From the NCBI RefSeq assembly GCF_007991335.1, contig NZ_BJYD01000012.1, positions 248,001 to 312,000 of the forward strand: a DNA stretch of 64,000 bases, read 5' to 3'. The stretch's first letter is position 1. Each line of letters opens with the position of its first letter. The position numbers and the translations under genes are program-made. Positions 25,113 to 32,453 of the stretch are shown piece by piece. Below the pieces are notes generated by a model. That model searched no databases. It was not told the origin of the DNA and saw nothing but the letters and a program-made list of their open reading frames with translations. The stretch comes from Halobacillus faecis. Lineage in GTDB: Bacteria; Bacillota; Bacilli; Bacillales; Halobacillaceae.

Positions 25113-26548
25113 CGACGAAAGTGAAGAGTTATAAAATGCTGATTGGAGGGGAATGGCGCGAAGGCTTGAGCAGCTTTGAGGTCAGCAACCCTCAGGACAA
25201 TGAAGTATTGGCCACTGTCCCCTCAGCCACAAAAGAAGAAATGATGGAAGCTATAGAAATTGCCGATCGTACTTTCCAAATGAGAGACCCCATTCCCACC
25301 CATGAAAGGATCCGAATACTAAGCAAAGTTTCTGATTACATGGAGAGGGATCACGAGTCGTTCGCTGCCATCATTGCAAGTGAAGGCAGTAAAACGATTA
25401 CTGAAGCTCGTTCAGAGGTCTCACGGGCCATTCAAACCATTCGGATCAGCGCAGAGGAAGCGAGGAGATTGAAAGGAGAGACCATTAACTTCGATCAAAA
25501 TCCAGGCAGCGAACAAAGAGTCGGGTATTATCAACGTTTTCCTATGGGAGTCGTAGGAGCCATCACTCCTTTTAATGACCCGCTCAATTTAGTCGCACAT
25601 AAAGTAGGGCCAGCCATTGCAGCAGGGAATGCGATTATAGTCAAACCAGCTTCCGCCACGCCTCTTAGTGCATTGAAACTAGCGGAAGCCTTCGTTGAAG
25701 CAGGGTTGCCCGATGGTTATTTATCCGTTGTTACAGGGGCAGGAAGAGAGGTCGGGGATGCATTGGTTACACATCCGGCCATAAAAATGGTGTCCTTTAC
25801 AGGAGGATCTAATGCTGGAGAAGCCATCATCAAAAAAGCAGGAACGAAAAAAGTAAGCATGGAACTGGGATCCAACTCACCTGTTATTGTCCTTGATGAC
25901 GCAGATCTTTCCAAGGCTGTCCACGCTTGCTGTTCGGGTGCTTTTTCAGCGGCAGGCCAAAATTGTATCGGCGTTCAAAGAGTTTTTGTAAGTAGGGCAC
26001 TTTATCCGGATTTTATCGATCGCTTTGTGGAAGCGACTGTAGCACTCAGGGTCGGGGATAAAATGGATGAAAGAACGGATATAGGACCGATGATCAATGA
26101 AAAAGAAGCGGTCCGAGTTTCTGAATGGGTCGAGGAAGCGTTGACTATGGGAGCGCAATTGGAAGTAGGTGGGCGCCGTGAAGGAGCTTATTATAGTCCC
26201 ACCATTCTCACCCAGGTACCTTCAGGTGCGAAAGTGATGATGGAGGAAATCTTTGGGCCTGTGGTCATTGTAAACCCTGTAGCAGATTTGGACGAAGCCA
26301 TTGAGAAATCCAATGCCGTCAATTATGGACTCCATGCAGGGATCTTTACAAATGACATTAACCAAGCTTTTAAAGCCATAAGAAAAATGGACGTAGGTGG
26401 AATCATGATCAACGACAGCAGCGATTATCGAATTGATGAAATGCCTTTCGGAGGAACGAAAGGGTCCGGCATCGGTCGTGAGGGTGTACGTTTCAGTATA
26501 GAAGCCATGACGGAACAAAAGGTCGTATGCTTCCATCTTGACGACTAG
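25109..26548 (+). CDS. Aldehyde dehydrogenase, probable aspartate-semialdehyde oxidising (DoeC-like)
   Basis: This 479-residue NAD(P)-dependent aldehyde dehydrogenase has the cofactor segment AAGNAIIVKPASATPLSA (about residue 170), the catalytic Glu in KVSMELGSNSP (about 252), the catalytic Cys in AAGQNCIGVQR (about 289) and a C-terminal EEIFGPVV block. Within the ectoine operon it fits the DoeC role of oxidising aspartate semialdehyde to aspartate; succinate-semialdehyde or related aldehydes are alternatives. The longer frame from 25061 is rejected: the ATG at 25109 follows GGAGGAGGG and overlaps the hom stop as ATGA. It is the last gene of the operon; no clear terminator follows. Confidence 0.83.
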   Translation: MTTKVKSYKMLIGGEWREGLSSFEVSNPQDNEVLATVPSATKEEMMEAIEIADRTFQMRDPIPTHERIRILSKVSDYMERDHESFAAIIASEGSKTITEARSEVSRAIQTIRISAEEARRLKGETINFDQNPGSEQRVGYYQRFPMGVVGAITPFNDPLNLVAHKVGPAIAAGNAIIVKPASATPLSALKLAEAFVEAGLPDGYLSVVTGAGREVGDALVTHPAIKMVSFTGGSNAGEAIIKKAGTKKVSMELGSNSPVIVLDDADLSKAVHACCSGAFSAAGQNCIGVQRVFVSRALYPDFIDRFVEATVALRVGDKMDERTDIGPMINEKEAVRVSEWVEEALTMGAQLEVGGRREGAYYSPTILTQVPSGAKVMMEEIFGPVVIVNPVADLDEAIEKSNAVNYGLHAGIFTNDINQAFKAIRKMDVGGIMINDSSDYRIDEMPFGGTKGSGIGREGVRFSIEAMTEQKVVCFHLDD

Positions 26549-26623
26549 AAATGCCACATCAGCCCGTCCTTTTGTTTATCCTTCATCTGGTAGGGGAATG
26601 CCTCCACAAAAGGAGGTTATGGA

Positions 26624-26830
26624 ATGGCGCAATATTATGTGAATCAGAACCAGCAGACAGGTGGCGAACACGAAGTGCATATCGAAGGTTGTGATTTTAT
26701 GCCTTTTGAGCAGAATTTATTGGAATTAGGTGGTCACAACGACTGTGCAAAAGCTCTCGAAGTTGCCAGAAATACTTATGATGATGTCAACGGCTGCAAG
26801 CATTGCTGCCCCGATTGCCACACCAAATAA
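26624..26830 (+). CDS. Small Cys/His-rich protein of unknown function
   Basis: This 68-residue protein has no signal peptide and carries the pattern GEHEVHIEGCDFMP followed by DCAKALEVARNTYDDVNGCKHCCPDCHTK. The HEVH...GC and GC-x2-CC-x2-CH groupings are conserved in a small family I recognise from other bacteria without a known role, and could bind a metal such as zinc. AAAGGAGG precedes the ATG by a good distance, and a strong terminator follows, so it is a real monocistronic gene. Its position right after the ectoine operon does not by itself imply a link. Confidence 0.75.
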   Translation: MAQYYVNQNQQTGGEHEVHIEGCDFMPFEQNLLELGGHNDCAKALEVARNTYDDVNGCKHCCPDCHTK

Positions 26831-26840
26831 CTTTACCAAA

Positions 26841-26878
26841 AACCTGAACGTCCATAAAAGGAACTGTTCAGGTTTTTT
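26841..26878 (+). terminator. Terminator of the small Cys/His-rich gene
   Basis: AACCTGAAC and GTTCAGGTT pair and are followed by TTTT. The loop is about 16 nt. Confidence 0.85.
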
Positions 26879-26885
26879 ATTTACT

Positions 26886-27069
26886 ATATGGCAGGATTTT
26901 TTAAGACTTGATTTCGAAATAATCTGGGTTCGTAGCTATGTTGAGCGTCAGGTGTGAATTGGAAGCTACTCGCTTTCCTGTGGAGGCTCAGCGCCCGCCC
27001 CATGGAAAGCGAACGGTTTCCCGGAGTCCCCAAACTCACACAAAAGTCTCGAACCTGAGCGTATATGGA
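26886..27069. repeat. Dispersed palindromic repeat, copy A (MITE-like)
   Basis: This AT-poor, non-coding stretch shares blocks with the copy at 55.9 kb: ATGGCAGGATT at the left edge, GGTTCGT-GCT-TGTTGAGCGT and ACTCGCTTTCCTGTGG-GG in the core. Its ends contain AAGACT...TTTCGAA and AAGTCTCGAA, an imperfect inverted pair. It fills the gap between the small Cys/His-rich gene and the CAP lipoprotein. No ORF is credible here. Confidence 0.7.
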
Positions 27070-27172
27070 ATAGGGTAGGAATTGGTGTGCTGAAATGGTA
27101 CTTCTTCTCAGGGATATTGTTTGCTTTCATGCAAATAGTAAACGTGAAGATTAATCCTGAGGAGGATACATG

Positions 27173-27958
27173 ATGAAGAAAAAATGGTTTATTCTATTCG
27201 CAGCACTCATGATGATTGCCATGTTAGCTGCTTGTAATACATCGGAAGAACGTGCACGTGAAAGTCAACGGAACAATTTGAATCAAGTCAGTTTTGGTCC
27301 TGAAGATCAAGGTATGCAAGGAGATGGAAATCAACCAAGAGAAATGGATCCTGGAGCATACGGGCAAAACCGTTTTGATGCCAACATTCCTTTTGAAGGA
27401 ATGAACCCAACTGGACCAAATGGATCCATACAAGGCCCATACTTTTTTGATCAAGATGGTCGTTATTCTCAAGATGGTCGTTACACACAAGAGCCACAAG
27501 GTGGAGATCAGGCGCAAAGACAAACCCCGGACCAAGCTGAGCAAAATCGTGATAATACTGCACGAGAAAGTGATGAGGCAACTGGTGATTTTCAACAGCA
27601 GGTGATTGATTTGACGAACAAAGCTCGTGAAAAAAATGGCCTGAAACCTCTGAAGAATAGCAATGATGTAGAAGAAGTAGCGCAAACGAAATCTGAAGAT
27701 ATGGCGAAGAACGATTATTTCTCCCATACGTCTCCAACTTACGGAAGTCCTTTTGACATGCTGAGGGAATTCGGAGTGGATTATTCAACCGCAGCTGAGA
27801 ACATTGCTGCAGGGCAGCAGTCCCCGCAATCGGTTGTTGATGGCTGGTTAAACAGTTCAGGTCACCGAAAGAATATTATGAACAAGAATGTCACGCACAT
27901 CGGTGTCGGATATGCGAAAGACGGCAATTACTGGGTGCAAATGTTTATAGCAAAATAA
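27173..27958 (+). CDS. CAP-domain lipoprotein (YkwD-like)
   Basis: This approximately 261-residue exported lipoprotein has a signal peptide with lipobox LAAC (Cys about residue 21), a disordered Gln/Asn/Gly-rich linker (residues 25-140) containing two RYSQDGRY/RYTQE near-repeats, and a C-terminal CAP/SCP domain (residues 145-261). CAP hallmarks are SHTSPTYGSPFDML with the His, NIAAGQ, WLNSSGHRKNIMN and HIGVGYA. The biochemical role of bacterial CAP proteins is not settled. Two ATGs are adjacent (27170, 27173); the second has better spacing from GGAGG. A paralogue of the CAP domain is encoded at 57778. Confidence 0.88.
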   Translation: MKKKWFILFAALMMIAMLAACNTSEERARESQRNNLNQVSFGPEDQGMQGDGNQPREMDPGAYGQNRFDANIPFEGMNPTGPNGSIQGPYFFDQDGRYSQDGRYTQEPQGGDQAQRQTPDQAEQNRDNTARESDEATGDFQQQVIDLTNKAREKNGLKPLKNSNDVEEVAQTKSEDMAKNDYFSHTSPTYGSPFDMLREFGVDYSTAAENIAAGQQSPQSVVDGWLNSSGHRKNIMNKNVTHIGVGYAKDGNYWVQMFIAK

Positions 27959-27965
27959 GTAGATG

Positions 27966-27997
27966 TGACGCTTGGTTATCATCAGGCGTCATGTTTT
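27966..27997 (+). terminator. Probable terminator after the CAP lipoprotein gene
   Basis: TGACGC and GCGTCA pair around a 14-nt loop and are followed by a T-rich tract (TGTTTT). The stem is short. Confidence 0.5.
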
Positions 27998-28024
27998 ACA
28001 TACAAATCAAGGCAGGGGTAGAGA

Positions 28025-28720
28025 ATGAAGAGAATATGGATCCTGGTCATGGTGTTTACTGTCATTCTGGCACCTTCTGACCTAGCAGCTTTTAAAAAAG
28101 AAAGATTAGTCGCCATCGGGGATTCCATTCCATTTGGTTATAATTTGAATAAAGAAAATAAAAACCCTCCAAAAGAATCGTTCCCATCTTTAATCGGAAT
28201 GAAAAAAGATATAGAGGTGACTAATTTAAGTATTCCCGGCCTAACTTCTGCAGAATTGCTAACTGCCGTCCAGTCCAATGATACCTTCAGAGAAAGTCTT
28301 AAAGATGCCGATTATGTCCTCGTGTACATTGGGGGCAACGATTTATTGAATGTCGTCAAAAAGAATGGTGGGTTGGAGGGGTTAAAAATGGAGGAGGCCG
28401 CTCCGGTCATTCGCGATCTCATTTACAATGTTTATTCGACTATTCTCGAGATTGATGAATTAACGAATGGCAAGGTCCTCGTTTACAATATATATAATCC
28501 ATATCCTGCTGCCGGTGACCAATTGAACACGCCGCTCGCATATATTAACCAGCAGTATGCTTCCTTGATCAAGCTGCTGAAACATTTTGCTTCTGTGACT
28601 CTTGTCGATGCTTATAAGGCTTATCATGGTCATCCTGAGTACATCATTAAAGGGGATGTTCATCCAACAGCGAAAGGTCAACAGGTATTAGCTAAGATCA
28701 CATTGAAACACATGGATTAA
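28025..28720 (+). CDS. Secreted SGNH/GDSL-type esterase or lipase
   Basis: This 231-residue protein has an N-terminal signal peptide (residues 1-20, hydrophobic core ILVMVFTVILAP). The SGNH hydrolase blocks are complete: GDSIPFGY with the nucleophile Ser (about residue 33), the Gly of block II (LSIPGLTS), GGND with block III Asn and the C-terminal DVHPTAKGQ with Asp and His. It resembles the YpmR/LipC-like extracellular lipases of Bacillus; the ester substrate is unknown. It lies 66 bp after the CAP lipoprotein and may be in a separate unit because a weak terminator intervenes. Confidence 0.87.
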   Translation: MKRIWILVMVFTVILAPSDLAAFKKERLVAIGDSIPFGYNLNKENKNPPKESFPSLIGMKKDIEVTNLSIPGLTSAELLTAVQSNDTFRESLKDADYVLVYIGGNDLLNVVKKNGGLEGLKMEEAAPVIRDLIYNVYSTILEIDELTNGKVLVYNIYNPYPAAGDQLNTPLAYINQQYASLIKLLKHFASVTLVDAYKAYHGHPEYIIKGDVHPTAKGQQVLAKITLKHMD

Positions 28721-28794
28721 GCCAAGCTTCTGCTGTGGGGGTTTCTTCCATATTGATGTATAATGAGGGTACGGTTATTTTGGAGGTGACTTAC

Positions 28795-29781
28795 ATGGTT
28801 AGATTTGGAATTATAGGAACCAATACCATTACAGAAAAATTTTTAGAGGCAGCGAAACAGCATCCTGAATTTACACTGCAGGCGGTGTATTCTCGTACAG
28901 AAGAGAAAGCTGCTACATTCGCATCCAAACACGGTGCACCTGAAACATACACGGATATAGAAGAGATGGCGGCAAATCCACATGTCGATGCAGTTTATAT
29001 TGCAAGTCCTAACGCTTTCCATGCGGAGCAGGCGAAAACCATAATGAGAAAAAGGACGCATGTCTTATGTGAAAAACCGATGGCATCCAATCAACAGGAG
29101 ATCGCTTCTATGATTGAGGTAGCCAAAGAAGAGAATGTGCTTTTAATGGAAGCTGTAAAGTCTACACTGATGCCAGGTTTTCTAAGCATTCAGGATAATT
29201 TACATAAAATCGGGGAAGTAAGACGCTTTGTGGGGAACTTCAGCAAGTATTCTTCTCGTTATGACGCTTACAAAAGAGGGGAGGTCCTAAATGCTTTCAA
29301 ACCTGAACTATCGAACGGTTCTTTGATGGACCTTGGTATTTATGGGATTTATCCAATGGTCACCCTATTTGGTGCACCCAACCATATCCAGACGGATGCC
29401 GTGTTTTTGGATTCTGGGGTGGACGGGCAAGGCAGCGTGATCGCAGCGTATGATGGAATGGAAGCAGTCATAATGCACTCCAAGATCGTTAATTCCCACG
29501 CTCCTTCTGAAATCCAAGGTGAAGAAGGTACAATGCTCATACCGGATATTTCTGAGCCTAAAGGTATAAAGATTATTTATAGAGATGGATCCGTGGAAGA
29601 GCTTTCTTTCGAAGATCAGTATTCACCTATGTATTATGAAGCGGCTGAATTTATCAGTCTGGTGAAGAAGGAAAAAGATCGGTCAAAGAATAATTCGTTG
29701 GAGCATACGCTGATTACAGCGAAAGTCATGGAGGAAGCCCGCCGGCAAATCGGCCTGGTTTATCCTAACGACCGCTATTAG
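28795..29781 (+). CDS. Gfo/Idh/MocA-family oxidoreductase
   Basis: This 328-residue NAD(P)-dependent dehydrogenase has an N-terminal Rossmann fold (FGIIGTNTITEKFLEAA), the conserved VLCEKPMASN segment with catalytic Lys near residue 93 and a C-terminal alpha/beta domain (LMDLGIYGIYPMVTLFGAP). Substrates of the family are sugars, inositols and related compounds; none can be assigned here. A longer frame begins at 28735, but TGGAGGTG is placed correctly before the ATG at 28795. TATAAT at 28759-28764 may be its -10. A bidirectional terminator separates it from the convergent HxlR gene. Confidence 0.88.
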   Translation: MVRFGIIGTNTITEKFLEAAKQHPEFTLQAVYSRTEEKAATFASKHGAPETYTDIEEMAANPHVDAVYIASPNAFHAEQAKTIMRKRTHVLCEKPMASNQQEIASMIEVAKEENVLLMEAVKSTLMPGFLSIQDNLHKIGEVRRFVGNFSKYSSRYDAYKRGEVLNAFKPELSNGSLMDLGIYGIYPMVTLFGAPNHIQTDAVFLDSGVDGQGSVIAAYDGMEAVIMHSKIVNSHAPSEIQGEEGTMLIPDISEPKGIKIIYRDGSVEELSFEDQYSPMYYEAAEFISLVKKEKDRSKNNSLEHTLITAKVMEEARRQIGLVYPNDRY

Positions 29782-29790
29782 GGTCCTGCA

Positions 29791-29826
29791 AAAAGAGGCA
29801 CTCACTTGCGGATGTGCCTCTTTTTT
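29791..29826. terminator. Bidirectional terminator between the oxidoreductase and HxlR genes
   Basis: AAAAGAGGCAC and GTGCCTCTTTT pair around a 12-nt loop; T runs are present on both strands. Confidence 0.88.
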
Positions 29827-30192
29827 CTATTGCTCTTTTAGTTGATTTGATACGTCCGTGAGGCTTTCTTGTTGGTCTGCCCTTCGCTTATGATGAATGC
29901 CCCATTCGTTCATTTTCTCCAGGAATGAGGCCGTGGTTCGTCCATAAGGTGTCACGCGATACTCTACTCTGGGAGGTACCGTTTCGTAATCGATACGTTC
30001 GACTAAACCGTCCTGGATGAGTTTTTTCAACTCTCGGGCAAGAATTCTGGAAGAGATGTTTCCATCGAGGGACCGACGCAGTGCATTGAACCGCAGATGA
30101 TTTTCGTGGATGAGCTTCCAAAGAATTAACCCTTTCCACTTTCCACACACGACTTCAAGAGTGACATCAAGGCCGATCCCATCTTCCTTCAT
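29827..30192 (-). CDS. HxlR-family winged-helix regulator
   Basis: This 121-residue DNA-binding protein of the HxlR/MarR-like type contains VVCGKWKGLILWKL at residues 15-28, the recognition region RFNALRRSLDGNISSRILARELK and the wing VPPRVEYRVTPYGR, all hallmarks of HxlR. The Cys near residue 16 is common in thiol- or aldehyde-sensing members. GAGGTGA lies before the ATG. It is transcribed with the 65-residue gene just upstream and away from the ABC exporter genes, which are plausible targets. The effector is unknown. Confidence 0.9.
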   Translation of the reverse strand: MKEDGIGLDVTLEVVCGKWKGLILWKLIHENHLRFNALRRSLDGNISSRILARELKKLIQDGLVERIDYETVPPRVEYRVTPYGRTTASFLEKMNEWGIHHKRRADQQESLTDVSNQLKEQ

Positions 30193-30208
30193 CCGCTTTC
30201 ACCTCACG

Positions 30209-30406
30209 TTATTTTTTTGTGGTCTGTCCTTGTTTTTGCATGGCTTTTTCGTAGCCTTCCAATACTCCCTGGGCATAAACTTTGTTTAAGACAGTCATTG
30301 TCTGCGGGATGACTTTTTCTTCTTCTGACTCTGAGACTTGGTTTAATAAGTCCACAAGTTCTAACAATTCTTCAGAAACGGGAAAAATCGGTTTTATATT
30401 GTCCAA
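30209..30406 (-). CDS. Small acidic protein of unknown function
   Basis: This 65-residue soluble protein starts with TTG and is preceded by GGAAGGTGATC. It is rich in Glu/Gln and predicted mostly helical (ELLELVDLLNQVSESEEEKVIPQ). No signal peptide or known motif is visible. It ends 16 bp before the HxlR gene and is preceded by a good promoter, so it is probably the first gene of a two-gene unit. I do not recognise the family. Confidence 0.6.
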   Translation of the reverse strand: MDNIKPIFPVSEELLELVDLLNQVSESEEEKVIPQTMTVLNKVYAQGVLEGYEKAMQKQGQTTKK

Positions 30407-30449
30407 AAAGGATCACCTTCCTGTTTGTTCGGAAAATACTATTAATATA

Positions 30450-30478
30450 ATTCTATTTGCTTTTTATATGTCTCACAA
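30450..30478 (-). promoter_or_regulatory. Sigma-A promoter for the small gene-HxlR unit
   Basis: On the minus strand TTGTGA (30473-30478) and TAGAAT (30450-30455) are separated by 17 bp, about 45 bp before the start codon. Confidence 0.55.
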
Positions 30479-30752
30479 GTACTTACATATTTGTGCGTGT
30501 TACATTGCCTATTATGACTTAAACTAGTGTGATTAATCAACAAATAAGTCCGTGGTTTTGGCTCAGTGGCGCACATTCGCAAAAGGTTCAGTGTTATACA
30601 AAAGTTATACTAAAATAGCTGGTCTTGGTGTTTTTGTACAACAAAAAGGTTCTTGATTCTCAAACCATGCATGAACATCATCTTTTTAACAATGAATATT
30701 TTTCCTGTCTGTATAACGGGTCATATATTGACACACGTTTGGAGGATTTTGT
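30479..30752 (+). other. Leader/intergenic region upstream of the ABC exporter operon
   Basis: About 270 bp without a credible gene. It contains the direct repeat GTTATAC-aaaa-GTTATAC near 30592-30610 with TAAAAT just after it, a possible -10, and a TTGGAGGA ribosome-binding site at the end. A 66-residue frame from 30625 overlaps the exporter start and lacks a ribosome-binding site. Confidence 0.4.
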
Positions 30753-32453
30753 ATGCGTGCCATTTTTTCTTATACCCTTCCTTATAAAAGGTCTGCATCG
30801 ATTGCCCTTTTTCTTATGTTCATAGAATTATTGGTTGAACTTTCCCAGCCGATCCTGATGGCCAAAATTATCGATGATGGAATCATAGCTGAAGACTTTA
30901 ACGCTGTTCTGTTATGGGGTGGTGTGCTTTTAGGGCTATCGTTGCTCGCCTTTACTGCAGGTGTGACCAACTCTTTCTTTGCTGCCGATTTGAGTCAGGG
31001 GGTCGGTTATGACCTGAGGAAAGATCTATTTTCAAAAGTCCAGAAGTTTTCGGACCGTCATTTCCAGACCATCACCACACCAAGCTTGGTCACAAGGATC
31101 ACCAATGATGTGATACAAATTCAGAACTTACTATTTATGTTTGTAAGAATCGGGCTCAGGGCTCCACTTTTCATCATCTTTGCTTTAGTGATGGCTTTTA
31201 CAATTGATGTGGAGCTTGCCCTCCTTCTACTGGGTAGTGTCCCTGTATTTTTATTATTCTTATTCTTCCTTCTTACAAAAGGGATCAAGTGGTTTAAGGA
31301 AGTTCAGCATAAACTTGATAGACTGAATACGATTATTAGGGAAAATATAGCCGGAATCCGCTTAATTAAAGGATTTAATAGAAAAGAGCATGAAGAGGAG
31401 AGATTTCAAAAGGCGAATGAATCATTGGTTCTTCAAAGTAAAAAAGCATTGTGGCTCATGGAAGTGGCTATGCCTGTCGTGATGCTGGGGATGAACATCG
31501 TCATTCTGGTCCTCCTCTTGGTTGGTGCAAGAGTACTTAGCAGTGCAGGCGTAGAAGCTGGAGAACTGGTCGCCATGATCAACTACGCGACAAGGATTTT
31601 ATTTACCTTTTCTGTTTTTACATTTCTAATCATGGTCATTTCGCGAGGACAGGCCTCGGCGGATCGAATTGCAGACGTACTCAACCAAACCACGGAAATG
31701 AGCACCTCAGGTAAAGGGAAAGAACTGGACGGTGCGGTCCGCTTTCAAAATGTTTCTCTTGAAAGAGAGGGTTACAAAGTGCTGGAGAACCTGAACTTCC
31801 ATGCAAGGCCTGGATCCACTGTCGGTATTATTGGGGAAACAGGTTCCGGGAAAACCTCTTTGCTCCATTTAATACCCCGATTATATGAAAAAAATGCGGG
31901 TCAACTCTTTCTGGATGGAGTGGAAATTGAACGCCTCGATGTGAAAAACATAAGAAAACAAATCAGCCTGGTCCCCCAAGAGGTTCATTTGTTTTCAGGG
32001 ACGGTAAGGGAAAACATCGCCTGGGGCAAGAAAGATGCGACTCTGGAAGAGCTTGAGGAAGCGGCTAAACAGGCGCAAATTCACGACTTTATCACGAGCT
32101 TGCCAAAGGGTTATGATACGCAAATCGGACAGAAAGGAATTGTCTTCTCCGGTGGCCAGAAACAGCGTCTTTCCATTGCTCGTGCACTTGTGAGGAAGCC
32201 GAGGATTTTGATTCTGGATGATAGTACGAGTGCACTGGATGCTCATACAGAGAGGAGAATTCTGCAGACTCTTGAGGAACAACCATCTACCGTGTTTCTT
32301 GTTGCTCAAAAAGTAAGTTCAATCCAAAAGGCAGACCTCATCCTGATTCTTCACCGGGGAGAAATCATTGCTCAGGGGACTCATGACCAACTGCTTCAGC
32401 GAAGTGAATATTACGCCGAAATCCATCAATCTCAACAAGAGGGGGTGACGTAA
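30753..32453 (+). CDS. ABC exporter half-transporter, degenerate subunit (YfiB-like)
   Basis: This 566-residue type IV ABC exporter has an N-terminal six-helix membrane domain (residues 10-310) and an ATPase domain. The Walker A is GETGSGKTS (about residue 366) and the signature FSGGQKQR is canonical. The Walker B end is LILDDSTSALD, with Asp instead of the catalytic Glu, and the H-loop His is replaced by Gln (LVAQKVSS). It is therefore the non-catalytic partner of a heterodimer with the next gene, which overlaps by 1 bp. YfiBC/BmrCD-type pairs export drugs or lipids; the substrate is unknown. An HxlR regulator is encoded divergently. Confidence 0.9.
   Translation: MRAIFSYTLPYKRSASIALFLMFIELLVELSQPILMAKIIDDGIIAEDFNAVLLWGGVLLGLSLLAFTAGVTNSFFAADLSQGVGYDLRKDLFSKVQKFSDRHFQTITTPSLVTRITNDVIQIQNLLFMFVRIGLRAPLFIIFALVMAFTIDVELALLLLGSVPVFLLFLFFLLTKGIKWFKEVQHKLDRLNTIIRENIAGIRLIKGFNRKEHEEERFQKANESLVLQSKKALWLMEVAMPVVMLGMNIVILVLLLVGARVLSSAGVEAGELVAMINYATRILFTFSVFTFLIMVISRGQASADRIADVLNQTTEMSTSGKGKELDGAVRFQNVSLEREGYKVLENLNFHARPGSTVGIIGETGSGKTSLLHLIPRLYEKNAGQLFLDGVEIERLDVKNIRKQISLVPQEVHLFSGTVRENIAWGKKDATLEELEEAAKQAQIHDFITSLPKGYDTQIGQKGIVFSGGQKQRLSIARALVRKPRILILDDSTSALDAHTERRILQTLEEQPSTVFLVAQKVSSIQKADLILILHRGEIIAQGTHDQLLQRSEYYAEIHQSQQEGVT

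Noticed and set aside
26730-26957. 75-residue ORF after the small Cys/His-rich gene
   Set aside because: It runs through that gene in another frame and across its terminator into repeat copy A.
30625-30825. 66-residue leader ORF before the ABC exporter
   Set aside because: It overlaps the exporter start in another frame and has no ribosome-binding site.
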